Source: Agarophyton chilense (lineage: Eukaryota > Rhodophyta > Florideophyceae > Gracilariales > Gracilariaceae). Taken from it: 64,000 bases of DNA. The stretch is taken from the NCBI GenBank assembly GCA_030374765.1, contig JARGXX010000004.1:1364001-1428000 (forward strand), read 5' to 3'. The position numbers and the translations under genes are program-made. Below the pieces are notes generated by a model that saw nothing but the letters and a program-made list of their open reading frames with translations, searched no databases and was not told the DNA's origin. This document shows positions 61,893-64,000 of this stretch, one piece after another (position 1 is the stretch's first letter; every line of letters starts with the position of its first letter).

Positions 61893-63378
61893 ATGAATCC
61901 TTACGCGCCGCACAACACCAACAACGGAGACGTACCCTCAGAGGGTCTTTACGCCAGCAGTAGCTTCAACTCGCAGTCTGCGGCACCTGCGGCCTTCCGA
62001 TCAATGCGGTCTCCTCGCGTGATTTTCCACTCCTTGCCCTTACAGCCTTCGACTTCAGGTGTGATGTCGAATGCGGGTTATGTATCCTCCGCTGGGATCA
62101 ATCGAGCGCCGTCTCGTCGGGCTCAACGCAGCTATCCACATCTCACGGACTTTGTGGGACGAGACCCTCTCGACGAATCTGACCTCTTCGCGCAGGCTCC
62201 CTGCTTCGACCCAGTCGCTCTTCGCGATGACGCGTTGATCAGCCGGTACGTCTTCAGCGGTTACATTCTAGATGGACTTCCTTATGCGGATATCCGCAGC
62301 CACAATTGGCTTACTCACCGTGCTTTGCCAGATATCGTGGTTGCCGCCGACGAATGGCGCGGCTTACGCGATGTACGCGATGCGGCACTCTGCTTTCGCC
62401 GGCCCCTGCTCCGTGCGGACTTCCACTTCCCTAACAAGAGAGACATTACTTATTGAGATTTTACTCGTTGGGAACGACGTACGAGATCCCGCTTGGGGTA
62501 CCTGCTTCCATACCAAATGATCGAGATTGATGGAGTTAGGCGGGATGCTCGCGTCGGGAGGTATGTCGCGCTGCCAGAACAATGGGCGGAGATCGAGAGC
62601 CCTCGTGGATGTCCGGTGGAGCATCCTCCTACCATAACCTATATCCGTTCCGCGTTGATTAACGACCCGTTCTCGGGATACTGGACGGTCGTGTTCTCCG
62701 AGTTCATTGCTAAGATCGCAGCGTATATCCTCTGCGATGCATACGATACCTATCGTGTTCGGTACATGTCGCCAATAGCGCGGAGATATGCGAGACAACT
62801 CGATCTTTCCTTTGTGTTGGGGTCACGTGCCAATTATGACGAATTCCTACTCTTGGTGAACTAGATCGACAGTACCGACCGGCATGGGGTTCCATTGGAG
62901 CAATCAGCTAGAAGCACCAACGGTGCGTCATCGAGATCACTCGCCGGGACGCACTGCTATTGCTGGAGATTTTGTATGGTACAATCCCTGGACCAGCCAG
63001 ATAATCAAGCCCGATCAGGCTCGTGACCTTCGTGCGAATCCTAGGGAGTTCCCTTAAAATCAGCGTTCTGGATATTTGTACCAGTCCACACCTTCCGAGT
63101 TTGCAGATCAGGAGTATGAAGAAGCTGCAGGTGCTGATGCAGAACTCGATTTCGAGGATGAAGCTGAACTATTCCGTACTGCGCCAGTAACGGCTGGTTC
63201 GCCACCAACGGCTACGACATCGGGTGTCAATCCGTCGATGGGATACTATCATAGGTTCGCCCAACAACCGAGCGATGCGGAAGATCCCTTTTTGGCACCG
63301 TTGAGACAATTCCTCTTAGACGCGGGTTTCCCAAATCACATCTGCAAGGCGATCGTGCTGCGCTTATCGGCATGCTGA
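61893..63378 (+). pseudogene. Antisense accessory frames of Gyp-E
   Basis: Plus-strand region opposite to gag-pol, ATG at 61893 (MNPYAPHNTNNGD). Blocks shared with Gyp-C in the same order: LRDDALISRYVFSGYILDGL, FRRPLLRADFHF, RRTRSRLGYLLPYQ, GRYVALPEQW, IESPRGCPVEHPPTITYIR, PFSGYWTVVFSEFIAKIAAY, CDAYDTYRVRYMSP, VWYNPW. The N-terminal part is again Ser/Ala/Pro-rich, and the C-terminal part is acidic with LRQFLLDAGFPNH. It is decayed, with a few breaks, but still easily aligned. Function unknown. Confidence 0.65.
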
Positions 63379-63481
63379 ATCATCATACCAGCGGGTAAGT
63401 TCTCTGACAGACTTTAGATGTCGTCAAAACCCTCGAGGCGATAATATAAACCAAATTCTTGTGTTTCCGTGACTTCACATT

Positions 63482-63540
63482 TCCCTAAGTACTTCTTCTC
63501 GAGTCTTCTCGTCTTCTTCTCTCACATCCTTCTTCTGAAG
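63482..63540. repeat. CTT-rich tract at the convergence point in Gyp-E
   Basis: Pyrimidine-rich cttcttctc units between the antisense frame and the chromodomain segment, matching the position of 30272-30445 in Gyp-C. Confidence 0.6.
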
Positions 63541-63550
63541 AGAAAGGGGA

Positions 63551-63832
63551 TTAGCAGCCGCTCCGCGAAATCGCGTCTAGAAAGCCCACTATCGCGGCGT
63601 CGATCTCCGCAGGGAGTGGTACTCGAATGCGACGATGATAACGCACAACCTGCGAGCGCGGGATATGAGTTATAGGTTCCCATGTATCCACTTCCGGAGG
63701 AAACCCGTACCAACGGCTACAATACAGTAGTATGTGGTTGTCTACGTCTTCGCCATGATCGATGATGCGATCTATGACATATTCCTGGGCATTTCCCAAC
63801 GTTTCGTCGGATGGCGAGAGGGTTCGGTTCAC
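63551..63832 (-). CDS. Chromodomain segment of Gyp-E
   Basis: Minus-strand frame with YVIDRIIDHGEDVD, CSRWYGFPPEVDTWEPITH and the basic tail YHRRIRVPLP. Close to the Gyp-C chromodomain in the core and tail. It marks the 3' end of the sense coding region; the rest of pol lies outside the window. Confidence 0.78.
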   Translation of the reverse strand: MNRTLSPSDETLGNAQEYVIDRIIDHGEDVDNHILLYCSRWYGFPPEVDTWEPITHIPRSQVVRYHRRIRVPLPAEIDAAIVGFLDAISRSGC

Positions 63833-64000
63833 TGGCTTATACCGTCTGACAAACTAATGCGTTGAATCCTGACGGGATATGACAACGTTGTTGTTTCCTT
63901 GAACCTTTCGAGAGGGCGCTTGGTAACTCCCTATATCTTAAGGTTGAACCTGTGTGGTCTGTTGGGACAGCTGAGGGCCTTCTTGTGCCTCTTTAGCGTC

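Larger units (their letters stand above)
61524..64000 (-). mobile_element. Gyp-E: 3' part of a chromodomain Ty3/gypsy element, off right edge
   Basis: Minus-strand element; pol lies beyond the window. Visible parts from its 3' end: LTR fragment (61524-61735, the rest displaced by other DNA), polypurine tract (61748-61736), antisense frames on the plus strand (61893-63378), CTT-rich tract (63482-63540), and a chromodomain segment (63832-63551). The LTR places it in the Gyp-A family. It is broken, with a few breaks in the antisense region. Age cannot be read without the second LTR. Confidence 0.75.

Overview
The window is eukaryotic and dominated by mobile elements. Evidence: five Ty3/gypsy-type LTR elements, one complete and two partial Ty1/copia-type elements, a piggyBac relic, a Tc3-like relic, and host-type genes with short GT-AG introns (about 60-113 nt) that have CTAAC/CTGAC-like branch sites. 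There is no bacterial gene organisation. Short introns, compact genes and a heavy LTR load would fit a red alga of the Chondrus type, but that is a guess; no rRNA or organelle marker is present to test it.

Layout. 1-1235: end of a minus-strand gypsy element (Gyp-A) that runs off the left edge and is inserted in a plus-strand chromodomain gypsy element (Gyp-B, 1236 to about 8.5 kb). 8.5-10 kb: repeat-rich debris. 10028-14796: copia element Cop-A with 248-bp LTRs and target duplication CATGA, inserted in an unrecognised minus-strand reading frame. 16.1-19.4 kb: piggyBac relic flanked by palindromes. 20501-26778: first copy of a 6.3-kb segmental duplication carrying a spliced ionotropic-glutamate-receptor-like gene, a possible small spliced gene, and an unrecognised 663-residue gene. 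26.8-27.4 kb: 5' end of a copia element. 27389-39175: Gyp-C, an 11.8-kb chromodomain gypsy element. 39176-40467: 3' end of a copia element. 40468-53656: second copy of the duplication, split by a very young gypsy element (Gyp-D, 41004-47908, target duplication TGATT). The intact empty site survives in copy one. 56302-57828: a secreted 5'-nucleotidase-fold protein lacking most metal ligands. 59573-60190: Tc3-like relic. 60219-61073: a reading frame with no methionine codon. 61524-64000: Gyp-E, a minus-strand chromodomain gypsy element running off the right edge.

Most notable. Gyp-B, Gyp-C and Gyp-E each carry, between the chromodomain segment and the 3' LTR, a long reading frame on the strand opposite to gag-pol. 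The Gyp-C and Gyp-E products are clearly homologous to each other, and the Gyp-B one looks like a distant relative. In Gyp-C and Gyp-E a TATA-like box sits just inside the 3' LTR facing this frame, and a CTT-rich tract lies where it converges with gag-pol. I recognise no known family in the product. This looks like a conserved antisense accessory gene of a chromovirus lineage.

Host genes are few: the duplicated receptor-like gene and its 663-residue neighbour (both minus strand), and the nucleotidase-fold gene. Nothing in the sequence links them into one pathway.
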